A stretch of DNA of 25,675 nucleotides from a virus: positions 1 through 25,675 of the IMG/VR virus record IMGVR_UViG_3300026512_000370; one strand, 5' to 3'. A model generated the notes under the pieces. It worked only from the letters and a program-made list of their open reading frames with translations. It was not told the DNA's origin and searched no databases. Shown here one piece after another: positions 7,582 through 15,879 of the stretch; position 1 is the stretch's first letter; each line of letters opens with the position of its first letter. Position numbers and translations under genes: made by a program.

Positions 7582-8550
7582 ATGGCAGATAATGTAACAA
7601 CAGACGAACTAGAACAGGCTTTACAAGACTTAGCAAATGAGATGGGTTTATCCGTCAAGGAGTATGTAGAGAGCTTAGGTTATGCAACAGCAGATGAACT
7701 TCTTGCAAGTAAAACAGATTTACAAGCACAAATTACAGCTATCACAGAGCTTGATGCAGATAATGGTGCAGAAAGTTTAGCAGAAAAAATTGCAGCAATC
7801 AATGCAGTTGTTTCGGATGAAGACGGTGTTGTTCAAAACATCTTAGCAAAAATCTTAGAAAACAAACAATCTATTTTAGATGAAAGTGCAAGAGCAACTG
7901 ATGTAGAAGCAGATTTACAATCACAAATCACTTCTAACTTAAACAAAACAAATTCAAATGAAACCGCTTTAAGCAATCTAGCAGATACAGTAAGTGCAAA
8001 CAAATCAGCACAAGATACAGTAAATGCAGATATTGAAAGTCGTGTTGCAGGTGCAGAGAGTACGCTTACTACTCTTACAGGTGATGAAACAGTAGATGGT
8101 TCAATCGCTAAAGTAATTGCAGATGAAACAACTCGTACAAATGCAGCAATCGCAACAGCTAAAGCAGGTGCAACAGATGATGCAAAAGCTTATACTGATG
8201 AGCAAATCGAAGCAATTACTGGTGATACAGCATCAACAGTAGAGGGTCTTGATAGTCGTTTAGGCGAAGTTGAAAACACTTTGGCAGACACAACAGATGA
8301 AGATGATAACCTTGTTAAAGGTATTGTTACTCGTGTTGGTGATGTTGAAACAGCTTTAACAAATGAAGTAGCAAGAGCAGTACAAGCAGAAGCAGATATG
8401 TTGGCACAAGCTAAAGCATATACAGATGCAAACACTCTTAAAGCGTCTTCTATGGATATTTGCGGTGTTCACAACAAATTCCGTGCAGCATTAGGCTTGG
8501 CAGACAAAGACTGTTCAGGTTCAGGTGACGGTGACGGTGCAGTAGTTTAA
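7582..8550 (+). CDS. Coiled-coil fiber-like structural protein
   Basis: 322 residues, eight bases after AAAAGG (7568-7573). Alanine-, threonine- and aspartate-rich helical repeats fill most of it. 'AKAYTD' occurs twice (AKAYTDEQIEAI and AQAKAYTDANTL), a motif frequent in trimeric phage tail fibers. The C-terminus changes character: MDICGVHNKFRAALGLADKD, then a second Cys and a Gly/Asp tail. Arginine is mostly CGT here, unlike the AGA of most neighbours, which suggests high expression. Its own terminator and leader upstream also point to separate, strong expression. It is probably an abundant fiber or spike stalk; the receptor-binding part is not recognisable. Confidence 0.65.
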   Translation: MADNVTTDELEQALQDLANEMGLSVKEYVESLGYATADELLASKTDLQAQITAITELDADNGAESLAEKIAAINAVVSDEDGVVQNILAKILENKQSILDESARATDVEADLQSQITSNLNKTNSNETALSNLADTVSANKSAQDTVNADIESRVAGAESTLTTLTGDETVDGSIAKVIADETTRTNAAIATAKAGATDDAKAYTDEQIEAITGDTASTVEGLDSRLGEVENTLADTTDEDDNLVKGIVTRVGDVETALTNEVARAVQAEADMLAQAKAYTDANTLKASSMDICGVHNKFRAALGLADKDCSGSGDGDGAVV

Positions 8551-8585
8551 TCACTACAAAACAAAACATATTTATTCCTCCTAAA

Positions 8586-8591
8586 TATAAT
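8586..8591 (+). promoter_or_regulatory. Possible -10 element (TATAAT)
   Basis: A perfect TATAAT in the 111-base gap before the gene at 8662, preceded by a T-rich stretch (TTTATTCCTCC) and no clear -35. A hairpin lies just downstream (8599-8624). The element may start a transcript for the 8662 gene, but in DNA this AT-rich a chance match is possible. Confidence 0.35.
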
Positions 8592-8598
8592 GTGTTCA

Positions 8599-8624
8599 TA
8601 CAGTCCTTTTTTTTGAGGGCTGTA
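8599..8624 (+). other. Intergenic hairpin with T-rich loop
   Basis: An 8-pair stem (TACAGTCC at 8599-8606 with GGGCTGTA at 8617-8624, one G-T pair) around a 10-base loop TTTTTTTTGA. No T run follows, so it is not a standard terminator. It could protect a processed transcript end or act as a leader hairpin. Confidence 0.45.
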
Positions 8625-8661
8625 GTGAGTATATACTTTAAAAATAAAAAGGAAACAAAAA

Positions 8662-9777
8662 ATGCAAGTAAAAATAAACTCATACATTACAAGACAAGAA
8701 CCAACAGAAGAACAAGCAATAGAAAATGCTTTAAAAATAGTAGAAGCTTATGATGCTATTAATGAAAATCGTTTAGGCGAAGAAGTTGTAACAAAGCTTT
8801 ACTACATTGTTCCATCTTTAGGAAAAATCTTAGTAGTTGTAAACGATGCGGACAAAGAAATTCTAGGCGTTAATTCAAATGTTTTAGCAAATACAAACAT
8901 TACAGATTATCCTATTGAAAGACTACCATCCAATGTAATTGAATACAAAGAACTCATTATTAAAAAAGATAGTTCGCTAACAGCTGAGCAGATTTTAAAT
9001 GCAGGGCAAAGTATTGCAGAAGAAGCAGCAGAAAGAACTATGCCTTATAAAATTCCTATTGTAAAAGTAATTAACTACAACACGAACGAACAATCATATT
9101 TAGTGATGCCAAGTGTTTTTGGTGATAATATCTTCAATTCAATCAGTGGGATTGTTAATACAGGAGATGCGGATGCTGGAAATAATGTTATAACAAATGG
9201 AAGTTTTAAAACGATAATTAACACATATGAAGAATTTGAATTGCTTGAAAATCCTATTAGTTCAATAGAACTGCCTATGAAAGCTATTTTAGAAGACCCG
9301 CAAGGAAAGGCAGGTAAATTTACAAGAGGTGCGTATGTTGAGTTCCAAGTACCAGTAGATGATGAAAGTATCGTTACTGACCTCAAAGGAAGTGTGTTTG
9401 AAATTAAAAATGCTGTTAAGTCTGGTTCATCTGGATCTGGATTTGGCGTTGATGCTCACGCATATGGGGAGATAAAAAATTTCTCTATTAAAATGTCTGG
9501 TGAGCGTACCACTGTAATTGGAAACGTTAAAAATTACTATGGTGACGATAGCAAAAATCTTACTTTTACTAATGCAAAATTTGATTTTTCAGAACTTTCA
9601 TATGACTCTTTAATATATTCAAATGGTCCGAAAATTCATTTTGTTGATTGTAATTTTACTTTGCCAACAAAAAAAATCAATATTGCCAAAAATAGAGCAT
9701 ACGCAGATTTTACAAACTGTATCTTTCATTATGTTGATACTAATGAGAATGAGACTGTTAATATGCGAATAGATTAA
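8662..9777 (+). CDS. Virion/tail protein with probable beta-helical C-terminus
   Basis: 371 residues, eight bases after AAGGA (8649-8653). The first 170 residues are mixed helix and strand with no family I recognise. From about residue 170 the protein becomes beta-rich: short strands separated by Asn/Asp/Gly turns (GAYVEFQVPVDDES, FEIKNAVKSGSSG, KIHFVDCNFTLP, YADFTNCIFHYVD). The repeated 'FxDCNF'/'FTNCIF' layers resemble right-handed beta-helix tail proteins. Codon choice shifts near residue 250 to TCT, GGT, ATT and ACT, which hints that the C-terminus was exchanged. It is probably a tail fiber or baseplate-like component. A hairpin terminator follows. Confidence 0.6.
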   Translation: MQVKINSYITRQEPTEEQAIENALKIVEAYDAINENRLGEEVVTKLYYIVPSLGKILVVVNDADKEILGVNSNVLANTNITDYPIERLPSNVIEYKELIIKKDSSLTAEQILNAGQSIAEEAAERTMPYKIPIVKVINYNTNEQSYLVMPSVFGDNIFNSISGIVNTGDADAGNNVITNGSFKTIINTYEEFELLENPISSIELPMKAILEDPQGKAGKFTRGAYVEFQVPVDDESIVTDLKGSVFEIKNAVKSGSSGSGFGVDAHAYGEIKNFSIKMSGERTTVIGNVKNYYGDDSKNLTFTNAKFDFSELSYDSLIYSNGPKIHFVDCNFTLPTKKINIAKNRAYADFTNCIFHYVDTNENETVNMRID

Positions 9778-9812
9778 CTTAAAATTTGCACGAGATATAA
9801 ATATTAGTTCAC

Positions 9813-9834
9813 AAAGCCCTCTTAGGAGGGTTTT
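9813..9834 (+). terminator. Hairpin terminator after the 8662 gene
   Basis: A 9-pair stem (AAAGCCCTC at 9813-9821 with GAGGGTTTT at 9826-9834, one G-T pair) and a TTAG tetraloop. The Ts are part of the 3' arm. Strong and compact, so it probably terminates or attenuates transcription. Confidence 0.65.
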
Positions 9835-9868
9835 AATGAGATTAAAATCTAACTCAATACAAAAATAC

Positions 9869-9873
9869 AAAGG
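9869..9873 (+). promoter_or_regulatory. Ribosome site choosing the ATG at 9881
   Basis: AAAGG lies seven bases before ATG 9881. The upstream in-frame ATG at 9836 sits against the terminator hairpin, whose GAGGG would be locked in the stem, so 9881 is the better start. Confidence 0.6.
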
Positions 9874-9880
9874 CAATAAA

Positions 9881-10252
9881 ATGGCAGGATTATACAAAAA
9901 AGAGGTACTGATAAGACCTACTTCTGATATTACAGTTCAAGGTGCTAAAGATTTTGCATCAAATTGGATGAGAGATACATTTCAAGATGTAGATAAAAAC
10001 AAAGATGCAGACGGAAATTATATTGACTATTTTTTCGCAGATGTTTTTGATGCAAGAACAGGAAACATTTACAGAGTTTTTACGGAAGCGTGTAAAGATA
10101 AGTACAGTATGGACACAATCGAATTTGATGTTTTAGATAAAGTAAAAATCAATGAGAGCATTGCAGAAATTGATGAAACAGTAGAGCGAGCAAATGAGCA
10201 AATTGAAGCTATGGGAAACATAGTATATCAAGCGACAGCAGTCGTAATATAA
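9881..10252 (+). CDS. Small virion-associated protein, unknown
   Basis: 123 residues from the preferred ATG at 9881; the frame is open back to an ATG at 9836, which would add 15 unlikely residues. It opens MAGLYKKEVLIRPTSDITVQ and continues with a helical/strand domain (FASNWMRDTFQDV, then YFFADVFDARTGNIYRVF). The C-terminus is a helical, acidic coil (INESIAEIDETVERANEQIE). I do not recognise the family. It begins the operon that runs to 15826, so a tail or virion role is inferred from neighbours. Confidence 0.7.
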   Translation: MAGLYKKEVLIRPTSDITVQGAKDFASNWMRDTFQDVDKNKDADGNYIDYFFADVFDARTGNIYRVFTEACKDKYSMDTIEFDVLDKVKINESIAEIDETVERANEQIEAMGNIVYQATAVVI

Positions 10253-10267
10253 CAAGGATAGTAAATA

Positions 10268-11539
10268 ATGGAAAATATATCAATAGATTATCTAAATACA
10301 GTAAAAGAACATAATAGCCAACTTCAACAAAGCATAGAAGTTGATAATGCAAATGGAAGAAAAATTGATTTTAATTTAGCTCCAAAAGGTGCTATGGTAT
10401 TAATGATTAATTCAGCAGATTTTCATTTAAAGTTTTATGATGAAGAAGATGAAGAAGAGTATATCGCAAATAAACAACAAGCAACTTTTCTTATTTTTGA
10501 AGATGATTGTATAGATAAAAATAAAACAATGGATTTAACAGATGAACAAGAAAATGTATCTGTTATTGCTTTTTATTCACAAGAGACTGAATACAAATCA
10601 TATACAGTAGAAATCATACCAAATGCAGCAGGTACAGAGGGGGAAACAACCACCATAGGTTTTATGGCAATAACTGATAGCTTATCACAAATAGATACAG
10701 ATGATTTTGAAAATGGGGTTAAAAAAACAAGAATAGAAATTTATGACTATTATGGTGGGATTAATTCAATTAATATCAATGCAGGAGAAACATATAAGTT
10801 TGGTTTTATTGATGGTGAAGACATTATTGTAGAATTGCTTGATGAAAACTTTAACATAATCGAAGAAATTGATGATGACAGAATAACAATAACTTATAAA
10901 TCGGACAAATCAACAACAGAAAGTGATTATGAAAGTGAAGATGATGAAACCGATGAAAATTATGTAGAGATTTTAAAAATAGTTAGTAATGGTTATTCTG
11001 GAGCAATATTTTTTAGAGTATTAAAATATGATAGTGAAATAGACAATTTAGAAATTAATCCACAAGAATATAACTCAACACTTGTTATAACAAAATTACT
11101 AAATATAAATACAATAGAAACAAGCATAGACCCTATAAACTTTATGATTGTAGATAGAAAAGATTTAAGCACAAAAGATGTTAAACACTATCTAGAAAAA
11201 AAAATGGAAAACAAAAGAATTTTTGCAGTAGTTAATGAAAAAATTAATTATTTTGATGGAAAAAATTTAAAAGAAATAGGTGGAAAAGTAAAAGAAGAAG
11301 AAATAGCGGATATTATTAAAAAAGTTATTGAAGATAATTATGACTTAGAAGACATTAAGAATGAAGTAAGTCAGATGTCGGAAAGACTTAGTTCTTTAAG
11401 AGTGAATGTAATGCTTGATGAAAGTACAGTATTATTCAAACCAAGTCTAGAATATAATGATGATGGAAGTTTTTCTTTTGAAATTCCAGCTGAAATTGCA
11501 TCAACTTCTTACACTATTAAATTAATAGGAAGTGATTAA
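10268..11539 (+). CDS. Large acidic virion protein, unknown
   Basis: 423 residues, nine bases after AAGGA (10254-10258). The protein is strongly acidic, with runs such as YDEEDEEEY and YESEDDETDENY. The first 100 residues look beta-rich, then there is a Gly-rich turn region (YDYYGGINSININAGETYKF). A helical section near residues 305-380 carries FAVVNEKINYFDGKNLKEI and a coiled-coil-like stretch, and the C-terminus is short strands (FSFEIPAEIASTSYTIKL). There is no membrane segment or enzyme motif. A nine-base A run occurs at 11196-11204. The stop overlaps the next start in TAATG. Probably a tail or fiber-associated structural protein. Confidence 0.6.
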   Translation: MENISIDYLNTVKEHNSQLQQSIEVDNANGRKIDFNLAPKGAMVLMINSADFHLKFYDEEDEEEYIANKQQATFLIFEDDCIDKNKTMDLTDEQENVSVIAFYSQETEYKSYTVEIIPNAAGTEGETTTIGFMAITDSLSQIDTDDFENGVKKTRIEIYDYYGGINSININAGETYKFGFIDGEDIIVELLDENFNIIEEIDDDRITITYKSDKSTTESDYESEDDETDENYVEILKIVSNGYSGAIFFRVLKYDSEIDNLEINPQEYNSTLVITKLLNINTIETSIDPINFMIVDRKDLSTKDVKHYLEKKMENKRIFAVVNEKINYFDGKNLKEIGGKVKEEEIADIIKKVIEDNYDLEDIKNEVSQMSERLSSLRVNVMLDESTVLFKPSLEYNDDGSFSFEIPAEIASTSYTIKLIGSD

Positions 11540-14436
11540 TGAACCAATCAGACAAACAAATATGTATTAGTAAATTTGGAAATGATGTAAAATACGAAAA
11601 AGGTATAGCAATCTTAGACAATATGAAACATCTAAGAGTAGTCAGAGAACTTGGTTATGTATCAAATTTTAGAGATAATTTAAATAGCATAACTGTAAGT
11701 TGTTATAGTCCTAAAATATTTAATTTAAGTGGGAGTTCCAAAGGAGGTGGAGCAGAAATTATATATTCACCAACTGATGAAATATATAAAAACATTGAAT
11801 ATAGTTATGACGAAGAACTTAAAAAAGTTAAAATACTTATTGATGCAGGGGTATTTGATTTAAACGATGAAGAAAATAAAAAATATATTCCATCTTATAC
11901 TTTATCAAACTTAAAAGAATTTGAAGATATGGGAATAAAATATCAAAATCGTAGGCATTGGTTAGGTCAATATATAGACACAAATTCTTATTATTATATT
12001 CCACAAATTAATGAAGAAGAAAATAATGATTTTGTTTATGAACCATTTGCAGCTGGTGTTTATAGCGCTGAAAACGATGCTGAAAACGATGCTGAAGAGC
12101 TTAACAATGTTCCAAATCGAAGTTTTGTTATAGATAAAAAAACTAATGGTTGTTATTATAAAATTATTGATAATTATTACATACTTGTTTCATATAGAAA
12201 AGTAATGAGAAAAGAAGTTTTTTATGCTAGAAATGTTACACAAAACAATCCAAAAAGATTTTATATAAAAGTTATATCACCTAAAAATATTCCAATATCT
12301 TATAAACTCCGTGCATATAAAAATATTATATGTGATAATGCGTTATTGTTTAATGATTTTAAAAATAATTTTTATATAAGTAAATTTTTATCTGATGAAC
12401 AAAAACAATCAATAAAAACTATTTGTATTGATACTGGTAAAGAGCAAAAACTTAGTATTGCCGATAAAGCAATGGATGAATTAGAAAATTTAAAAACTAT
12501 TGCTGTTAATATACACTATGGAGCATTTAACAATGATGACGTTGCTATGGAAGCCTTTATCGAAAGGGCAAGAGTGTGGATTAGCAAAGGGTATAATGTA
12601 TTATTTTATGAAAATTACACTGATATTAAAATCGGAATATATAATGATAAAGTAGAATTATTTATAGGAAAAAGAATAAATAATAACACAAATACAGCAC
12701 ACAAATTTACAAAATTTAAACCTGAACAATCCGAAAGTCTTTCTAAATTTATACAAATTTTTAGAGATAGTAAATTTAGAATTATCGATATACAATTAGA
12801 TGATAATGCTCAAGTTTGTAGTATTTTAAGAAATACTTTACAAAAAGGAGTAGCAGACAATATGGAGAAATTTGCTATCTCTAATCGTTCAGCAGCTCAA
12901 TATACAAGTGAAAATAATACATTATATGCTAATTCAGGTTATCCTAGCTGGTATGCAATGAGAACGATTTTAGGTTTACTCTCAGATGATAATGTAACTT
13001 TTAATACTGGACCTATTACACTTTATGATTATTTTATGTTACAAAAAAGATATAAAATGAAAGGATATGATTTTTATAAACTACAATTTTTATCAGATGA
13101 CCTTGATAAAATCTTAAGCCCTTCAGGTGGATATGATGAAAGTAAAATATTGCCTAAAGCTGATTTCAGCGGAAACAAGAAAATAGTATATGATAAGAGT
13201 GGAAACCCTATTGATGTTATTTCTTTACATAATGACTATTCATCTGATGAATTAGTATTGAGACCAAGTGGTTTTTATTGTCCTGATTTAGTAAAAAATA
13301 CAAAAAAAGTTACTATTAAGAATAGGTTCAATAGAGAAGAAAACGGAGTTATAACAACTTTTTTTGATGTTTTAGCACAAGGAGCAAAAGAAATATCATT
13401 TGCAGTTTGCGGTTATTCAGTAAATTACAAAGATAACAGAACAACACTAAGTTATTTTAAGCAAGGTACTCCAAAAAGCTTACTTTTTATTGCAGATGAA
13501 ATACAGAATGTTGGAAACAATTACTCAGCTTATTCGTACAAGGATAATGTTATATATGCTAAATTTTTAGGAAGTTCTGACATAGGTTTACAATCTATAG
13601 ATACTGTATTTAGACTAAAAACAGTAAAAAAAGTTGTAATAAGTTATAAAGAAAATAAAGTTCAAAACATTAGAGGAATATTAGAGAAAGCTTTTGCATA
13701 TTCTAGTAAAATTGAAATAGATTTTGATTTATTTTGTAAATATGCTTCTGAAAGTAATAAAATTTTTAATTTAAGAATGAAAATAAATGGTGATGAAAAT
13801 TATAAAATAGATGATATAAATTATTATCTTGAAAAAACAAATATCAGAAAACCTAACATATTCTTTGATATTACATTAGATAAGGATAGTTTTTCAATTA
13901 AATATAAAACAGGTATGGAAGAATTTGATAATCTTTCTGAAATAAGTAATTTTAAAACAGAGATAACAAATCTATATAAAGAAATGTATAGAATGAAAAA
14001 ATTATTTGATTTTTCAAATATTAATTTTAGTATAGGAGAAAAATTTCATACTAGTGCAGTGAAAGAAAAATACAGTCACGATGATGATAATAATTGCGAT
14101 GATAAAGTAATAACAGATTATATATTTAAAGAGGATTATGCTCCGAAACTTTTTGAAGTTAATAGCGATTATACGTTGTATATAAATGAAGAACTAGACC
14201 CAGTTGGAACAATATATTATTGTGCAGGTGGCAAAAGTAGCACTAACAAAGAAATTGAAGTGCCAGAGCATACAACAAATAATAAAATAGAATATTCATT
14301 TACTAAAGAAAACAAAGACATTATTATTTCTTATAAAGTGCTAGATGAAAATAAAAATGATATCACAGACACATACTATGTATTGCAGCTTATAAATAAA
14401 TTTACACACAAAGATTTACAAGGAGAGCTAGAATAA
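11539..14436 (+). CDS. Very large unknown protein (965 residues), probable tail component
   Basis: The ATG shares one base with the previous stop; AGGAAG lies at 11527-11532. It is the second-longest gene in the window. It has a mixed strand/helix composition rich in N, K, Y, D and S, with no signal peptide, membrane segment or catalytic motif that I recognise. Landmarks are a Gly-rich stretch (NLSGSSKGGGAEIIY) near residue 70, an acidic tandem (AENDAENDAEEL) near residue 178 encoded by a 12-base repeat, and a later region of short hydrophobic strands. Size and context suggest a tail hub, spike or tail fiber. Transfer RNA-like or enzymatic roles are not indicated. The stop overlaps the next start in TAATG. 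Confidence 0.6.
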   Translation: MNQSDKQICISKFGNDVKYEKGIAILDNMKHLRVVRELGYVSNFRDNLNSITVSCYSPKIFNLSGSSKGGGAEIIYSPTDEIYKNIEYSYDEELKKVKILIDAGVFDLNDEENKKYIPSYTLSNLKEFEDMGIKYQNRRHWLGQYIDTNSYYYIPQINEEENNDFVYEPFAAGVYSAENDAENDAEELNNVPNRSFVIDKKTNGCYYKIIDNYYILVSYRKVMRKEVFYARNVTQNNPKRFYIKVISPKNIPISYKLRAYKNIICDNALLFNDFKNNFYISKFLSDEQKQSIKTICIDTGKEQKLSIADKAMDELENLKTIAVNIHYGAFNNDDVAMEAFIERARVWISKGYNVLFYENYTDIKIGIYNDKVELFIGKRINNNTNTAHKFTKFKPEQSESLSKFIQIFRDSKFRIIDIQLDDNAQVCSILRNTLQKGVADNMEKFAISNRSAAQYTSENNTLYANSGYPSWYAMRTILGLLSDDNVTFNTGPITLYDYFMLQKRYKMKGYDFYKLQFLSDDLDKILSPSGGYDESKILPKADFSGNKKIVYDKSGNPIDVISLHNDYSSDELVLRPSGFYCPDLVKNTKKVTIKNRFNREENGVITTFFDVLAQGAKEISFAVCGYSVNYKDNRTTLSYFKQGTPKSLLFIADEIQNVGNNYSAYSYKDNVIYAKFLGSSDIGLQSIDTVFRLKTVKKVVISYKENKVQNIRGILEKAFAYSSKIEIDFDLFCKYASESNKIFNLRMKINGDENYKIDDINYYLEKTNIRKPNIFFDITLDKDSFSIKYKTGMEEFDNLSEISNFKTEITNLYKEMYRMKKLFDFSNINFSIGEKFHTSAVKEKYSHDDDNNCDDKVITDYIFKEDYAPKLFEVNSDYTLYINEELDPVGTIYYCAGGKSSTNKEIEVPEHTTNNKIEYSFTKENKDIIISYKVLDENKNDITDTYYVLQLINKFTHKDLQGELE
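12067..12090 (+). repeat. Tandem 12-base repeat inside the 965-residue gene
   Basis: GCTGAAAACGAT occurs twice in a row, followed by a third partial unit, and encodes AENDAENDAE. This is a simple in-frame expansion in an acidic loop. Confidence 0.8.
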
Positions 14437-14843
14437 TGAAAAGAGGAATGAATATAGAGGGTTATTTTGTGAAGTGGGATAGTACAAATCACAAAATAAC
14501 AATTACACCAGAAGATGATAAAGGTGATTTTAAATTCGGATTAGGAAATGCTATTGTAGATGTAAGTATTGAACATTTACCAGAAAAGTTAATAGAAACA
14601 ATAGATGATGACCCAGATTTCGATATTAACAAACTAGCAGTACCTATTGACTATGGCAGCACGCATTTAGTACAGCCTGCTAGTAATATGGTTAAAAAAA
14701 CAAAGACACTTAAACTAAGTAATGGAAGAAGTAAAAAGCTTGAATATTATAGTGGTGATATAGACCAATATGATAAAACAAGTGAAAACACATCTGTAAG
14801 TGGATTATATAATGCTCATACGGGCGTAAGGATTTTTAGATGA
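14436..14843 (+). CDS. Small unknown protein in tail operon
   Basis: 135 residues. The start is in a TAATG overlap with AAGGAG (14420-14425) upstream. The first 45 residues look like a small beta domain (EGYFVKWDSTNHKITITPED). The middle is acidic (ETIDDDPDFDINKLAVPIDY), then there is a basic segment (KKTKTLKLSNGRSKKLEYY) and a tail with NAHTGVRIFR. Not recognised. The stop overlaps the next start by 4 bases (ATGA), so it is tightly coupled to both neighbours. Probably a structural or assembly partner of the large proteins beside it. Confidence 0.7.
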   Translation: MKRGMNIEGYFVKWDSTNHKITITPEDDKGDFKFGLGNAIVDVSIEHLPEKLIETIDDDPDFDINKLAVPIDYGSTHLVQPASNMVKKTKTLKLSNGRSKKLEYYSGDIDQYDKTSENTSVSGLYNAHTGVRIFR

Positions 14844-15826
14844 TACAAGGTAATTTTTTAGTATGGATAAACAAATCATTTTCAAGCTGTAAACAAATAC
14901 TGCCAAGAATTGATGGTTATGCTCTTTTGTTAAATGATGCAATAAAAGTAATCTCAAAAACAGGCAATGTAATAAGAACTTATGAAAAAACTATTGATGG
15001 AAGAGAAGTAGTTGAAATATCAACAGATAGTTTTGATTTATATTTTAGAAATGATAGAGGAAATGTATATACTGAAAAAGATGGTGAGTTTTTATTAGAA
15101 AATACAAATGTTATAAAAATGAACGGAAAAAGTTTCATTAAATTTGATGGAACTTATGCTTATAGCGAAACAAGTCATACTATTGTACCAATAATGAATG
15201 GAAATAAATTAAATGTTTACGACAATGGTGTAACTCAAAATGTAGATGGAACTTTTAGTAATAGTATTGAAAAAAATACAAAAGTTTTAAAAACAGAGGG
15301 AAGTTTTTATTTAACTCCAAGTGGAGTTTTAAAAAGTACAAGCCTTTCTGATTTTTCAATATCAGGTGTTGTTGATTTTGGAGCTTTAAATTATGATAGA
15401 GAAGCGTTCGGAATACGATATTTTTATGATAGTTTTTCATCAACTGATAAAAAATTAGATGATTATGTTAATGCAAATAAAGAAGAAACAGAACAAGGAA
15501 ATGTAACAACTGGTAAAATCACTGGCGTATATTTTGATGAAAAAATAACAAAATATATATTAAAAAACAGTAAAAATAATTCAAGGTTTAATTACAGTAA
15601 TGCTATATGGTACTCAAAAGGAAGTGAAATTAAATTTATAGATAATAGCGGAAATTCAATCGACATTAACTATAAAGGAATATCAGGAGATGAAATAGAT
15701 TATAATTATTTATATACTAATGATTGTAAAAAAGATTTTTTCATAAGTAATAATGTTTCAAGCATAGTAGGTTTTGATAAAAGTTTAATTATGGGTAAAG
15801 AGGGTGCAGACTACGAAAAACAATAA
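14840..15826 (+). CDS. Beta-rich unknown tail/virion protein
   Basis: 328 residues. The start overlaps the previous stop, with TAAGGAT at 14828-14833. The sequence is dominated by short strands and turns (FDLYFRNDRGNVYTEKDGEF, then YDNGVTQNVDGTFSN), typical of beta-rich virion proteins such as spikes or fibers. The C-terminal third (KFIDNSGNSIDINYKGISGD) continues this style. No catalytic motif, signal peptide or membrane segment is seen. It is the last gene before a strong hairpin, so it ends the operon that began at 9881. Confidence 0.65.
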   Translation: MIQGNFLVWINKSFSSCKQILPRIDGYALLLNDAIKVISKTGNVIRTYEKTIDGREVVEISTDSFDLYFRNDRGNVYTEKDGEFLLENTNVIKMNGKSFIKFDGTYAYSETSHTIVPIMNGNKLNVYDNGVTQNVDGTFSNSIEKNTKVLKTEGSFYLTPSGVLKSTSLSDFSISGVVDFGALNYDREAFGIRYFYDSFSSTDKKLDDYVNANKEETEQGNVTTGKITGVYFDEKITKYILKNSKNNSRFNYSNAIWYSKGSEIKFIDNSGNSIDINYKGISGDEIDYNYLYTNDCKKDFFISNNVSSIVGFDKSLIMGKEGADYEKQ

Positions 15827-15828
15827 CT

Positions 15829-15852
15829 ATGCCGCCCTCAATAGGGCGGTAT
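15829..15852 (+). terminator. Strong GC-rich hairpin before the 15880 gene
   Basis: A 10-pair stem (ATGCCGCCCT at 15829-15838 with AGGGCGGTAT at 15843-15852, one G-T pair) and a CAAT loop. It is unusually GC-rich for this genome. No T run follows, so it may be a weak or Rho-type terminator, or a 5' stabiliser of the next transcript. Confidence 0.55.
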
Positions 15853-15879
15853 AAATAATCAATACAAAAGGAGTAAGTT

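Noticed and set aside
8632-8637. TATACT as a second promoter before the 8662 gene
   Set aside because: The only candidate -35 (TTGAGG at 8613) is too close and lies in the hairpin. It is most likely chance in AT-rich sequence.
9075-9386. 103-codon minus-strand open frame
   Set aside because: It is fully inside the 8662 gene, has no ribosome site, and the plus-strand gene has consistent composition there.
9836-9880. Upstream ATG at 9836 as start of the next gene
   Set aside because: It abuts the terminator hairpin that would hide its ribosome site, while ATG 9881 has AAAGG at proper spacing and a better N-terminus.
11196-11204. Nine-A run as a programmed frameshift site
   Set aside because: The frame continues normally for over 100 codons afterwards, and no alternative frame of interest follows. 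Such runs are expected in this AT-rich DNA. The same applies to the eight-A run at 989-996 in the intein.
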